A stretch of DNA of 64,000 nucleotides. Origin: Candidatus Methylobacter oryzae (GTDB taxonomy: Bacteria > Pseudomonadota > Gammaproteobacteria > Methylococcales > Methylomonadaceae). The position numbers and the translations under genes are program-made. This document shows, in pieces, positions 63,592-64,000 of the stretch (position 1 is its first letter; every line of letters begins with the position of its first letter). The notes under the pieces were generated by a model. The model saw only the letters and a list, made by a program, of their open reading frames with translations. It was not told the origin of the DNA and searched no databases. The stretch lies in assembly GCA_945861405.1 (NCBI GenBank), contig CAMAUL010000002.1, positions 1 to 64,000 of the forward strand, in the 5' to 3' direction.

Positions 63592-64000
63592 TCACGACTG
63601 ATTTTGATCTTGCAAGACAAAAATAATCGGCACTATGACCGAACTGGCTATAGGCGTTTCAGCGCGTTTGGCCGGTGTGAACCGCCATTGTTTGATGGCC
63701 TCAATGGCCGATTCGTCAAGTATGTCATATCCACTGCTGCGTTCAATTTCGACCGCGTCGCTTAATCCTTCGTTGGATACTTGCACCCTTAGCATCACCT
63801 TACCTTGCCAGCCCATGCTTCTTGCTATAGAGGGATAGTCGGGTTTAGGGTTTTCTGCATAGTCGGCGTTAATATCGGCCTCGATAAACGGTGCGATTTT
63901 AGCGGTTGTTTCTTCGTTCGCCGCTGTAGCCATAACCTGCGCGTCTTGTACGGTGGGTTGCGCTTCAAGAACTTGCTTCGTTGGCGCAAAATAGGTCGGC
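63592..64000 (-). CDS. TonB energy transducer (partial at the right edge)
   Basis: The frame is open to the window end, so the N-terminal membrane anchor lies outside. The visible part has a Pro/Gln/Thr-containing periplasmic linker (EAQPTVQDAQ) and the C-terminal TonB domain: NPKPDYPSIARSMGWQGKVMLRVQV (cut at the middle), then GYDILDESAIEAIKQWRFTPA. These match the SPxYP and GxVxxxxxxxxxG and A-W-F parts of TonB. It would energise the neighbouring receptors. An internal ATG at 63933 is probably not the start. Confidence 0.9.
   Translation of the reverse strand, partial: PTYFAPTKQVLEAQPTVQDAQVMATAANEETTAKIAPFIEADINADYAENPKPDYPSIARSMGWQGKVMLRVQVSNEGLSDAVEIERSSGYDILDESAIEAIKQWRFTPAKRAETPIASSVIVPIIFVLQDQNQS

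Overview
The window reads as chromosomal DNA of a Gram-negative gammaproteobacterium. Supporting this are four FecI/FecR/TonB-receptor loci, a Skp-type periplasmic chaperone, LpxH-like and GalE enzymes, a LuxR regulator, integron-type attC sites, and an E. coli-type I-E CRISPR system. Gene content and repeat style, including a copper-type TonB receptor, would fit a methanotroph of the Methylococcales, but no pmo/mmo or rRNA gene is present, so this is inference. No tRNA or rRNA gene was recognised.

Region 1 (1-18.6 kb) is a complete type I-E CRISPR-Cas locus. A 99-repeat array (174-6179) is read on the minus strand from a short leader next to cas2. The cas genes cas8e-cse2-cas7e-cas5e-cas6e and cas1-cas2 lie on the minus strand, and cas3 diverges from cas8e. 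The adaptation genes are separated from the effector genes by an insert with two toxin-antitoxin modules; the vapC-like toxin gene ends two bases before cas1. Two WYL-domain regulators close the locus, the first overlapping the end of cas3. Overlapping spacers inside the array reveal their own PAM (AAG). The leader and the cas3/cas8e intergenic region share a 13-bp word.

Region 2 (18.6-22.3 kb) holds an LpxH-like phosphoesterase, two unrecognised tandem genes, and a solo LuxR receptor. The LuxR gene diverges from a glutathione S-transferase gene across a near-perfect lux box.

Region 3 (22.3-34.6 kb) is a run of short, mostly unrelated plus-strand genes (acetyltransferases, a Tat-exported haloacid dehalogenase, methyltransferases, GFA proteins, FMN-binding proteins, an EamA exporter). 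Several are separated by attC-like recombination sites, as in integron cassette arrays; no integrase is in the window. It also contains a protein with two AP2-like repeats joined to a DUF2971-like domain, and a RAYT-type transposase between long inverted REP-like repeats.

Region 4 (34.6-37.9 kb) holds a BrnT-like toxin-antitoxin pair, then a PAP2 phosphatase, an MJ1255-type glycosyltransferase and galE in tight succession.

Region 5 (37.9-64 kb) is four successive cell-surface-signalling loci, each with an ECF sigma factor (FecI), an anti-sigma factor (FecR) and a TonB receptor with an STN signalling domain. Loci A and C also have a PepSY-type membrane protein. Locus B has an OprC/NosA-like copper receptor, a His-rich periplasmic protein and only a PepSY remnant. 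Three of the four loci carry a minus-strand toxin-antitoxin module in the fecR-receptor gap. Related palindromes lie upstream of the fecI genes, clearly in A-C and weakly in D. A partial TonB gene runs off the right edge. In total there are seven toxin-antitoxin modules in 64 kb.
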